Shown here: piece by piece, positions 1-7,093 of the stretch
Layout of the letters: every line of letters starts with the position of its first letter
Position numbering within the stretch: position 1 is the first letter of the stretch
NCBI GenBank assembly: GCA_018398765.1
Contig: JAHBMJ010003465.1
Coordinates: 1 to 10,332, forward strand
Source of the DNA: Chromera velia
Lineage: Eukaryota > Sar > Chromeraceae
Length of the DNA: 10,332 nucleotides
Direction of reading: 5' to 3'
Program-made: the position numbers and the translations under genes
The notes under the pieces: model-generated
The model's database searches: none
The model's input: only the letters and a program-made list of their open reading frames with translations
What the model was told of the DNA's origin: nothing

Positions 1-592
1 TCTCTCTGCAGCCCCCGAAAGACACCCCCCTCTATCGAGACCATCTGCTGACGCTCTCCAACCAGCAGACCGGGACCAGAGACAGAATCACATACACCCA
101 CCAACCCATTCACACTCTCTACAGTCTTGCTTCCCAACACAGCCCCCCCCTCTTCCCCCCCCACCCCACCCCCTTTCCTCCCAATGTCAAACGGTGCCAA
201 ACGAGATGCGTCCTCCGAGTCATGTCCCCTTCTCACCCCCATCTGATTCACCTCATCTCTCCGCCTCTGCACCTTCACACACACAGAGATCTCACACACA
301 GCGTCACACTCAGCAGAGTCAGCAGACACCATCAGAATGTCCGCGTTTTCAGAGGAAGGAGCAACTCCGACCCCACCAACACCAACCCTCTCCTCTCTCA
401 AGGACACTTCCCCCCCACACTCACCCTCCTGCCGTGACACACTGATGCCGCGATTGGGTAAGTCAGTCTCACTCTCTCTTACCCTCCCACCCTCTCTCTC
501 TGACAACACACAAATGGAAGAGGAGTCTGACGTGACAACAGAGGGAGCAGAAACCCGGACTCTCTCACTCCCTGCAGTGCTCTCCTCACCCC
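1..592. repeat. Left copy of 592-bp direct repeat (offset 9740 bp)
   Basis: Bases 1-592 match 9741-10332 with three substitutions by direct reading: C91/T9831, C105/A9845 and A121/G9861. The other 471 bases (122-592) are identical. In the minus-strand gene frame the changes are Cys/Tyr, silent (Gly) and Val/Ala. The match runs to both window edges, so no true border of the duplication is visible. Confidence 0.97.
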
Positions 593-1214
593 CACTTGCG
601 GCCCTCAAATTCGCCCCTTCTCCCCTTCCCTCCCCCACCCCTTCCCTCTCCCTCTCACGGTTGGACTCCGAAGAGATAGACTCCCTCGTGTCCCCTTCCA
701 GCTGCTGCTGCGCTAACACCATGTCCTTCACTGTCAACGGAGTCGTCTGTGTCTCCCCCTCTCCCCAACGCCCACCAAACAACACGAACCCACCATTGAC
801 AACCTCCACCTCCCGCGTCCCACACCCCAAAGGCTCCCACAGGCACCCACAACCGTCCTGACTTCGACTGTCGGTAGGGGTTGCTGCCAAGCGGAAGGCT
901 GAGGTGACTGCGGAAGAGTTCTGAACACCGTCTATCACAGACCCACCGCCAGTCAATCTCACACCACCAGACAGTGACGAAGCGACGAGGGCAAACTGAA
1001 ACTGCACTTGAGAGCACGCACTGTGAAACATTGGAAAGGACATCCACACGCCAGGAAAGGCAGGGTTCTTCACTCGATGGAGGGTGACACTGCAACTCGC
1101 ATCCCACCCCCCAAGCTCAGAGCTGCTCCCAACAACCACCAGCGTCTGCCCCTCCCGAGGCTCCACACCAGAGCAAGCAAAAACCACACCACCACCAGTC
1201 TCCGCCTCCATCAT
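1..1214 (-). CDS. CBM20 starch-binding domain protein, N-terminal part (3' end beyond left edge)
   Basis: The frame is open from tandem ATG codons at 1214 and 1211 to the left edge, giving 404 full codons. Residues 10-146 read as a CBM20 starch-binding domain. GQTLVVVGSSSELGGWD (22-38) is the classic family signature. W57 in the GVW motif matches the middle family tryptophan, VQFQFAL (70-76) matches the YKF strand, and LWEP (W126) matches the WE motif near the domain end. W37 and W126 correspond to the two site-1 tryptophans of fungal glucoamylase CBM20. The lysine expected in the YKF strand is Q73, and the loop between that strand and W126 is about 45 residues longer than usual. A Ser/Glu/Gly/Arg-rich low-complexity linker follows. 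The window copy at 8750-10332 continues this same frame into a zinc-repeat array, so the missing C-terminus is probably similar. The start is the first Met of a frame that opens after an in-frame stop at 1296-1298. A pyrimidine-rich CAG lies directly upstream, so a 5' UTR intron is possible. Function beyond glucan binding is unknown. Confidence 0.85.
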   Translation of the reverse strand, partial: MMEAETGGGVVFACSGVEPREGQTLVVVGSSSELGGWDASCSVTLHRVKNPAFPGVWMSFPMFHSACSQVQFQFALVASSLSGGVRLTGGGSVIDGVQNSSAVTSAFRLAATPTDSRSQDGCGCLWEPLGCGTREVEVVNGGFVLFGGRWGEGETQTTPLTVKDMVLAQQQLEGDTRESISSESNREREREGVGEGRGEGANLRAASGGEESTAGSERVRVSAPSVVTSDSSSICVLSEREGGRVRESETDLPNRGISVSRQEGECGGEVSLREERVGVGGVGVAPSSENADILMVSADSAECDAVCEISVCVKVQRRRDEVNQMGVRRGHDSEDASRLAPFDIGRKGGGVGGEEGGAVLGSKTVESVNGLVGVCDSVSGPGLLVGERQQMVSIEGGVFRGLQR

Positions 1215-2798
1215 CCTGACAGTGAGTCCAGGGAAAGCGAAAAGTAGTCCAATCGACTGTTGCCTGTGCGTACATTCACAAACGAAACAACATGATTACA
1301 TTGGTCTTGCCGCAATGCAGAGAGAAGAGTGTGACACAGCGTTCAAGAAACAAAGCCGGCGCGCAACTCTCCCTGGAATTTCACTGACGGAGGAGCTAGC
1401 TTGTTTCCAGCTGATTTGACACTATTTGAGCACTTCACGGAGTAAATGGACACAAAAGGCAGCTTTCGTGACATACAATCGGAAGACGTCTTTAGCCACT
1501 CAACTACACGCCAAGCCCCTTCAAATCTTCACTGACTTTCTCTTCAAGCAGTCTCTGCGTGATCTCCTCCTGTTTAAAGGATCGAACAACGTATCAGCAG
1601 ACGCCGACCTACTGGAAGACGAAAGAACGCTTGAGGCTCTTGCCATACACGTACACCTGAAGTGCAACCTTGCCGGCAACTTCAAAGCTTCAAGTCCCAA
1701 CGCAGGTCTCCTTGATCGCCAGCTGGGCAGCTACAGAGGGGGCGCGACAGAGACGAGACGAAGCTAGGAACTTGACAGGACGCCACTCAATCTGAACCTG
1801 TTCTGCAAACTGTCAGTGGAAAGATGTGGCAAGCAAATCGATAAGACTTCAGTCAGCACTTGGCGAGCTAGATCTGGCTCACAAACCACAACTGACTCTT
1901 GAACTAAGATCGAAGAGTCGACGAAGACAGTCGAGTCGACTGCATCATTGTCATGGAAGTTCTCAACTTCCGAGATCTTCCGAGTGATGCGATGGCATTG
2001 CGGTCGCGCACTCGGCTCATCTCGGCTCAGAGCGTAACCATTCCTCATCCTCCCCGTTGTACCTCTTTCCTCATCATTGTACCGTAATACAGAGGAGTGG
2101 GATGAATCAGGATTCCCTTTCTTCACGAGTCAAAAAGATCTTGTCTGCAGTATTTCGTGTGCAAGCTTAATTAGGCTAGGATCAGCAGCTCAGTGCAATG
2201 AGTGCATGGAGTTTTGTGTCTCCGGCGACTAGCGATCCGTCCTGAGAAGCGCTGAGTATAGAGTTTGAGTTGACTGAGAGCTGCAGCTCGTCGATCGATC
2301 CAAGCTCCTTTCGAGTGACCCTCATTCTTGATTCCTGCTGGGAGACAAACTCACCCAGCTGCTTGTAACAATCACCAGCCGCGCAACTGAGAGAGTCAAT
2401 TGCCAGCTGATCAACCCTATAGCCGCGGCACCAAGGTCGCAAGGAACGAAGTCAACGTGAGTCCTTTGATTTTCTCAACACCGCATCGATGTTCTTTTCT
2501 CCTGTGACTTGAGGATGGGATGTCTTCACGGAGCTAGACATGATGTGTTTGTGGGTTTCGGCGTTCATGTAGAGAGGAAACGACACGACAAGACAGAGAA
2601 ACATCTCAACCGGTCTAGATGTCGGTTTCTTCGTGACTGCTCCTGTAACTTTCACATATATATTCACGGGAATCTGTGCAGCTAACCATCTTACAAGCGG
2701 GGAGGTCGACGGGTGACGCCCTGCAACGGTGTTCCATTTTCGACTGTCCTTCGTCGATTGAAACTGAAGCCGTCTACGTACCTGTTTTGGCACTTCCA
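1215..2798. other. Divergent intergenic region between two CBM20 genes
   Basis: This 1.6-kb stretch separates the divergently oriented starts at 1214 (minus) and 2799 (plus). It is mixed in composition, without long microsatellites or recognisable mobile DNA. Open frames of 86-158 codons occur on both strands (for example plus 1426-1767 and minus 1764-2126). They resemble no family I know, and no paralogous copy supports them. The region should hold the promoters and 5' UTRs of both genes. A pyrimidine-rich minus-strand tract ending in CAG at about 1216-1247 could be a 3' splice site just before the minus-strand start. Confidence 0.5.
2655..2664 (+). promoter_or_regulatory. TATA-like sequence upstream of plus-strand CBM20 gene
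   Basis: CATATATATT lies about 140 bp upstream of the ATG at 2799. If it acts as a TATA box, transcription would begin near 2685-2695 and leave a 5' leader of about 110 nt. That fits 2799 as the start better than the upstream in-frame GTG at 2676. This is a motif match only; protist core promoters often lack a TATA box. Confidence 0.25.
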
Positions 2799-4710
2799 AT
2801 GAAAGGGTTGATCGCGTTTGTTGCGCAGTGCCCGGAGGTGCGAGAGAATCAACGCGTTGTGGTGGCAGAAGAGTGTGCTGAGCTGGGTGGTTGGGAGTTG
2901 GGAGATGCGTTGTCTCTGACACCTGCACCGTGTGGGCGTCCGTGGTGGGTGTCGAGTGAGGTGGAGGTGAATCTCTCGGAGTCCACGATGGGTGTCTCTG
3001 GAGATTTCGTGAATGGCGTGGGGGCGGGGGGAGAGAGTGGGGGGGTGGGGGTGTCAGAATTGAAGTTTCGACTGCTTGCGATTCCGAACGATGGCGACGG
3101 GACAGAGGTCCCAGATCCCGACAACCCTGTGTGTCTTGAACCGCTGAGGGGGGGGGACTTCCGCATCATTCGCCTCGTTGGTGGGCTTCCTCCCGCTGAA
3201 GTCTCTTCAGTCAGAGAGAAGGGTGATAACACAATCCATGTCTGTGAACAGAGGGGGAGAGAGAAGATGGAGATGGTTGGGATTTCGGTGGAATGGGGCG
3301 TTCCTGAGAGTGTGCAGCTCGCTCTGCTCCCTCTGCACACGAAGGAGCAGTCCGAGACGGAGAACCCGCACAGAGAGAGTGACTCAGAGCAGCACCATGG
3401 TCTGTCTAGACGCCACTCCGAGATTGCGTGTCCGTCTTTCTCAGAGGAGAGGGCACAGACTGTTTTAGGATTCCGAAACAACCGATGAGAATCAGGGCAA
3501 GTCAGGCGTGTCGGTTTGTTGTCCTTACACATCCGTCGAGTTAAGAACACGTAACAGACGGATAGGAAGAGAAGGGGGGCAAAGTAGTCTGAATGCGTCA
3601 GAGAGACAGAAGGCACCAGCGAAAGAAGAGGGAGCGTTTTCTGACCAGTCGAATTCAGTAGCACTTTGTCCCCGTCCTGCAGAAGAAGCCCAGTGTGACA
3701 ACACGATCCTTCGCCTCAACCCCTCGCCCTCCACCCTCCAGAAGTCGCACGATCACGCGCGTGATCGCTCACAGGAAGAAAGACAGAGGACCCAAAAAAC
3801 AGTGCTTCCCCTGAAGCGTCGTCGGTCTGTCAGTGAGAGTGGCCTCTCTCAGGTCGAGGCTGGCGAGTGCGATCAAGCGGGGGGCTGCGTGGGTGGGAGA
3901 AGTGGGTATACTTTGCAGGGAAGGGATTGGGGTGTATTGCGGGAAGAAAAGCAGCGTCGGCTGACTGTGTCCGGTTCCAACTTCGCTGCTTCTTCTTCTC
4001 AGAGTGGTGATGGAAGGGAGGATCCGATCACTGGAAGGAGAGTGGTCGTGTCTGAGAATGGTCGTCTAGCGGGGGAGGGAGGAGAAGTGAAGAGGAACGG
4101 CCATGAGCAGGTTCTCTGCTTGCATGGTATTGAAGGCATGGAGAAAGGAAGGGAGAGGAAAAAGAGAGGGTGCACTGGAGAGGTCAAGAGAGACAGGCAC
4201 GGACGGATCCTCTGTGAGCACGGACGCGTGCGCTCTACATGCAGGGAGTGCGGGGGGGGCTCTGTGTGTGAGCATGGGCGACAGCGTCACAGGTGCAAGG
4301 ACTGCGGAGGAAAGAGCATTTGTGAGCATGGTCGGCAGCGCTCTCGGTGCAAGGAGTGCGGAGGGGGGAGTATCTGTGTGCATGGTCGCATTCGCTCACA
4401 GTGCAAGGATTGCGGAGGTAAGAGCATTTGTGAGCACGGTCGCATCCGCTCGAACTGTAAGGAGTGTGGGGGGAAAAGCATTTGTGAGCACGGCCGACAG
4501 CGCTACCGTTGCAAGGAGTGCGGGGGTGCAAGCATCTGTGAGCACGGCCGACGCCGCTCAGCGTGCAAGGAGTGCGGGGGTGCAAGCATTTGTGAGCACG
4601 GCCGACACCACTACTACTGCAAGGCCTGTGGAGGTGGGGGCAGCTGTGTTCACCGAAATGACCGCCGATGCTGCCCTGAGTGCAAGCTTGTCTCTTCTGC
4701 TTCCCATTGA
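2799..4710 (+). CDS. CBM20 plus CHCC zinc-knuckle repeat protein (frame change near 3469-3488)
   Basis: This is a paralogue of the minus-strand genes. The ATG at 2799 aligns with their start, and residues 11-36 match them without gaps (FVAQCPEVREN, then RVVVAEECAELGGW). CBM20 spans about residues 8-120: W32 in LGGW, W49/W50, K89 in ELKF, and L113 in CLEP, where the paralogue has Trp. A Glu/Ser/Gly-rich linker follows and reaches TGA at 3486-3488. The next reading frame is open from 3469 to TGA 4708-4710. It carries a basic PLKRRRS cluster (3808-3828, possible nuclear signal), a GEVKR leader occurring twice (4081-4128 and 4177-4224), nine CxHx6CxxC units and the tail SSASH. The two frames need an intron whose length leaves remainder 1 on division by 3, a sequencing error, or a real frameshift mutation. 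The paralogue has no intron across this stretch. The protein likely binds glucan through CBM20 and zinc through the repeats; its role is unknown. Confidence 0.75.
3469..3488 (+). other. Frame-change zone within the plus-strand gene
   Basis: The CBM20 frame stops with TGA at 3486-3488. The repeat-array frame has its last upstream stop (TAG) at 3466-3468, so the two frames overlap only at 3469-3488. The bases just before, CTGTTTTAG, resemble a 3' splice site, so an intron ending at 3468 is possible, but no convincing donor stands out. A single-base indel in this 20-bp zone would equally explain the break. Confidence 0.6.
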
Positions 4711-4957
4711 TAGATTTGAGCCCTTTCCTTCCCTTGGCTTAGCCCGACACGCTGTTTCGATAGATTGATCAATCAGTCGTCTCGTTCTTTCAAGCGCAAA
4801 TCCTCGCCGCGAGACAGAACGAGAGAGGGGGGAGGGCACTTCACAAGCCCTCTGCTGTTCTAGACGTAATGGGAGTCTAGTCTCATGGGGGGGGGATTCA
4901 ATGTCTGTGACAGCTCTTCTGAATTCCGGTTGTGTGTTTGTGCATGCAAGGATTGTT
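4170..4957 (+). repeat. Left arm of ~0.79-kb inverted repeat (array plus 3' flank)
   Basis: This arm pairs with 8504-9288 in opposite orientation. Similarity starts just before the GEVKR leader and runs through all nine repeat units, the stop codon and about 245 bp of 3' flank, at roughly 90 percent identity in the flank by eye. Both arms share an AACGAGAGAGGGGGGAGGGC block and a small CTAGAC...GTCTAG hairpin (4860-4880). Upstream of the arm the two genes are hard to align until CBM20. Confidence 0.85.
4213..4683 (+). repeat. 54-bp coding tandem repeat: nine CxHx6CxxC units
   Basis: The array runs 471 bp from first to last Cys. The unit is 18 codons, consensus ICEHGRxRxxCKECGGxS, giving a spaced C-x-H-x6-C-x2-C ligand set. 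Units 1-8 are well conserved; variable positions cluster between the Arg and the third ligand. Unit 9 is distinct (CVHRNDRRCCPEC) but keeps all four ligands and caps the array. The spacing suggests a short zinc knuckle rather than a classical C2H2 finger; metal binding is inferred. Confidence 0.9.
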
Positions 4958-5111
4958 GCGGAGAAGTCACATTTGGGAGCACGGTCGCATTCGCTCTAAA
5001 TGCAAGGACTGTGGAGGGGGAAGTATCTGTCAGCATGGGAGAGAGCGTTACTGGCATCCATCTGTGTTCACCGAATTAATTGATCGGCGATACTGCCCTG
5101 AGTGCAATTAA
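4944..5111 (+). pseudogene. Truncated third copy of the zinc-repeat array end
   Basis: A decayed array fragment lies 230 bp beyond the plus-strand gene. It reads WEHGRIRSKCKDC, then ICQHGRERYW, then a jump to a cap ending DRRYCPEC and TAA at 5109-5111. The first unit has lost its leading Cys (now Trp). The second unit is joined to the cap by a deletion with compensating indels, so CVHRND is read in another frame as SVFTELID. Even so, a 55-codon ATG-to-stop frame survives. The fragment begins at TGCAAGGATTG (4945-4955), which also occurs in a true array unit at 4402-4412, so microhomology at that 11-mer may have mediated the join. The sequence after TAA weakly resembles the genuine 3' flank. 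It is most likely a relic; a small expressed peptide cannot be excluded. Confidence 0.75.
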
Positions 5112-5297
5112 GCTGGTAACCGTTTCGTCTTTCCCCCATTGAACCATTTGGCTTTTCCGTTTCCTTAATTCTCTGTCCGATGGCTGTCTGTCGAGACTCG
5201 GGAGGCTCAAGGTGACTGGTGATGCACGCACGACTCTTTGGGTCTGCATGTTCGTCTTTTGTCCTCTTTCTGTTTACCTTCCTCTATTGTTCTCTTT

Positions 5298-5299
5298 CT

Positions 5300-5330
<31 letters not shown>
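5298..5330. repeat. (TTTC)n microsatellite
   Basis: About eight copies of TTTC with no interruption, followed by a degenerate tail to 5340. A complementary GAAA-rich tract lies at 5603-5625. Confidence 0.95.
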
Positions 5331-5342
5331 GTCTTTCCTTCA

Positions 5343-5344
<2 letters not shown>

Positions 5345-5405
<61 letters not shown>
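5345..5405. repeat. Compound (CT)n(GT)n microsatellite
   Basis: Fifteen CT units (5346-5375) join directly to fifteen GT units (5376-5405). The tract can adopt non-B structure and is probably length-variable. Confidence 0.95.
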
Positions 5406-5406
<1 letters not shown>

Positions 5407-5602
5407 TGTTTCTTTTTGTTTTTGTGTTCCTGTTTCGAGAGAGCCTCTGGATCCGAGAAAGTCTTGTGCTGTGACACACACCATGCCCATGCATTAACTT
5501 GTCTCCTTATGGGCCCTTTGTGTGAAGGATCGATCCTCCCTCCCTCCATGGAACCAATCGTGCATGTTGGCGGGGGATAAATTGGGCGATGCATGGCCTG
5601 AT

Positions 5603-5625
5603 CGAAAGAAGGAAAGAAAGAAAGA
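5603..5625. repeat. (GAAA)n-like tract
   Basis: Imperfect GAAA/GGAAA repeats lead into GCGAGTGAGTGAGTG. The tract is complementary to the TTTC tract 280 bp upstream and could pair with it in a transcript. Confidence 0.8.
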
Positions 5626-5822
5626 GCGAGTGAGTGAGTGTATCAGCCTACCACTTTCTCTTCACGCAGTGGCGGCTTGAAGGTGTTGAAGCGCAGTGCG
5701 GTCGAAGAAGCAACAGTTCGGGGCGGGGACGAATTGTGTTAGAGATGGAGGGAGAGGAAGAGAGAGTGTCTGGGAGCTTGCTTGCGACAGGCGAAGTCAA
5801 AAGGAGAGAGATGTCGTGTCTC

Positions 5823-5870
5823 TGTATGTACGTACGTTTGTATGTGTGTATGTATGAATATTCGTGTATG
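5823..5870. repeat. Imperfect (GTAT/GTAC)n tract
   Basis: A run of GTATGTACGTACGTTTGTAT type tetranucleotides. It supplies several GTATGT donor-like hexamers upstream of the acceptor-like tract ending at 5980. Confidence 0.75.
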
Positions 5871-5947
5871 TCTGGATGTTCGTCGCGACTGCAAAAGCTT
5901 GTTGCGGATCCCACCAAAGCACGTCTCTGCTCTTTTCTTTTGCCAGC

Positions 5948-5980
5948 CCTAATCTTCTCCTTTCCTTTTCGCGTCAACAG
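5948..5980 (+). other. Strong 3' splice-site-like tract
   Basis: CCTAAT (branch-point-like, 5948-5953) is followed by a nearly pure pyrimidine tract and then CAACAG ending at 5980. If used, the downstream exon would begin ATCAAAGC. A 52-codon ATG frame (6006-6164) lies just after it, with no recognisable similarity. Motif evidence only. Confidence 0.25.
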
Positions 5981-6260
5981 ATCAAAGCTGTAAAGAAAGA
6001 AGATCATGGGGAGAGCGCAAACGTGTTGTTCGTTCCAAAGGAGAGGGCTTCTTTGCACGCATGAGGCGAAAGAAAGGGCAGCTGTAGCGGGAGGGGCTCA
6101 GAACAGCAAAACTGTGATCGAGGCAGAAAGAGAGACGGAGAGGAAGGGGGAGAAGAGCGGATGAGGGGGGAGAGGAAGAGAGGAGGGGCTGTAGAGAAGA
6201 AGACTCTTGCTGTTGGTGCAGATGCGAATGAGAACCCAGTAGCAAGAAAGCACGTTAGTG

Positions 6261-6296
6261 GTTTCTTTTTCTTTTGATTACTTTCCCTCCCCTCAG
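6261..6296 (+). other. Second 3' splice-site-like tract
   Basis: A pyrimidine tract containing TTGATTAC ends in CCCCTCAG at 6296. A donor-like GTTAGT at 6254 would give a very short 43-nt intron. Without a recognisable coding frame on either side this remains a motif match. Confidence 0.2.
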
Positions 6297-6632
6297 GGCC
6301 CTCTCTTCAAGACCCTTCTAGAAGCGTTTCCTCTCTCACCTTGCTTTCCATTGTGGCTCCGTTCCGTGTTCTGTTTTTCATGCCTTCATCCCTGCGTTTC
6401 AAGTTCTGTCTTTCCCCCTCCCCCCTTCGCCCCCCCGCTGGGCCTCTTTTTAACTGTCCATCTATTTCTTCTCGGATATTTGCTTAATGCACGTTAGTGC
6501 TCTGGTCACGAGTCTGGTGTACCTGAGCGTCAATGCGTATGTTTTCATAGATGTTTTCGTCGTTCCGGTACTTACAGTCCAGCAGTATTTGCTCTAGTAC
6601 CAACTATAACTCATGGAATCACTATCTCGGAC

Positions 6633-6656
6633 AGAAGCTAAGCTAGAAGCTAAGCT
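6633..6656. repeat. 12-bp perfect tandem duplication
   Basis: AGAAGCTAAGCT occurs twice head to tail about 90 bp left of the foldback element. It has no evident function. Confidence 0.9.
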
Positions 6657-6775
6657 TTGTTCTCTCATTCAAATAATGTCGTGCTTTTAATATACAATTC
6701 AAAACGATTCCAAGCGGGCCGTCACCCGGCCGTATGAGGCGGCTCCCCTGCAAAGACCTAGGAATTTAGACAGGA

Positions 6776-6887
6776 ATTTAGCTATGAATCTAAAGGAATT
6801 TATATATAATTAAAGACAGGAATTTAGAGGAATTTAGTTATCAACCTAAAGGAATTTATATATAATTAAAGACAGGAATTTAGAGGA
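6776..6887. repeat. 56-bp tandem duplication in left arm of foldback element
   Basis: Two 56-bp units (6776-6831 and 6832-6887) differ only at a few bases near their starts; 44 bp are identical (6790-6833 and 6846-6889). The duplication is absent from the right arm, so it arose after the element formed or through slippage. Confidence 0.9.
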
Positions 6888-6901
6888 ATCTGACAAATTT
6901 T

Positions 6902-6957
6902 AGAGGTCGATTTCTCGTGAACTATAATCAGAGGTCGATTTCTCGTGAACTATAATC
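6902..6957. repeat. 28-bp perfect tandem duplication in foldback element
   Basis: 6902-6929 and 6930-6957 are identical head-to-tail units beginning AGAGGTCGATTTCTCG. The right arm carries one diverged complementary copy (about 7035-7065). Confidence 0.95.
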
Positions 6958-7069
6958 AGTTATAGAACTCTATATTAACGGTGCTTATAGCTATAATATA
7001 GGCCTATAAGCACTGTTAATATGAAGTTCTAACTGATCATAGTTCATGAGAAATTCACCTCCAAAATTT

Positions 7070-7093
7070 AGGAATTTAGAGCTCTAAATTCCT
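7070..7093. repeat. 24-bp perfect palindrome in right arm
   Basis: AGGAATTTAGAG is followed directly by its exact reverse complement with no spacer. AGGAATTTAGA-type motifs recur throughout both arms as subterminal repeats, a layout common in DNA transposons, where such motifs may bind transposase. Confidence 0.9.

Larger units (their letters stand above)
5112..6745. other. Convergent intergenic region, microsatellite-rich half
   Basis: No convincing gene is seen. The stretch holds several microsatellites (listed separately), a purine-rich block at 6060-6250, a pyrimidine-rich block at 6260-6475 and, from about 6500, AT-richer unique sequence. Open frames here are mostly translated simple repeats. 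Two good 3' splice-site-like tracts on the plus strand (before 5981 and 6297) leave room for an undetected small spliced or noncoding transcript. Confidence 0.5.

Noticed and set aside
457-468. Plus-strand GTAAGT and minus-strand GTAAGA donor-like motifs in the linker (about 457-482 and the copy 9740 bp later)
   Set aside because: The coding frame continues unbroken on both sides, and no matching acceptor or frame evidence supports an intron there.
194-861. Long plus-strand open frames opposite the left gene and their copies at 9592-10185
   Set aside because: They are Pro/Ser/His/Thr-rich antisense translations of the low-complexity linker. The minus frame carries the CBM20 domain and is continuous across two copies.
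1426-2442. Open frames in the divergent region (plus 1426-1767; minus 1764-2126 and 2182-2442)
   Set aside because: There are no recognisable motifs and no copy elsewhere in the window for comparison, and they are short enough to arise by chance at this base composition.
2676-2798. Upstream GTG-initiated extension of the plus-strand CBM20 gene
   Set aside because: There is no ATG in the extension, the paralogue aligns from the Met at 2799, and the TATA-like motif would place transcription start inside the extension.
4235-4585. Long antisense frames across the zinc arrays (minus 4235-4585, plus 8753-9472 and 8875-9276)
   Set aside because: A 54-bp repeat is a multiple of three, so any frame free of stops in one unit stays open along the array. 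These are artefacts of the repeat.
4213-4683. CRISPR-like or classical C2H2 zinc-finger interpretation of the repeats
   Set aside because: The repeats are contiguous coding units without unique spacers, so not CRISPR. The C-x-H-x6-C-x2-C spacing does not match C2H2 fingers.
3508-4710. Reading the repeat-array part as an independent gene starting at GTG 3508
   Set aside because: Nuclear genes rarely start at GTG, and the paralogue carries CBM20 and the array in one frame. Treated as the 3' part of a single gene.
5207-5594. Several open frames on both strands over 5207-5594
   Set aside because: They are translations of TTTC, CT and GT microsatellites, with no ordinary protein sequence outside the repeats.
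6250-6499. GCACGTTAGTG repeated at 6250-6260 and 6489-6499
   Set aside because: An 11-mer repeated once in 10 kb is expected by chance, and no other similarity surrounds the two sites.
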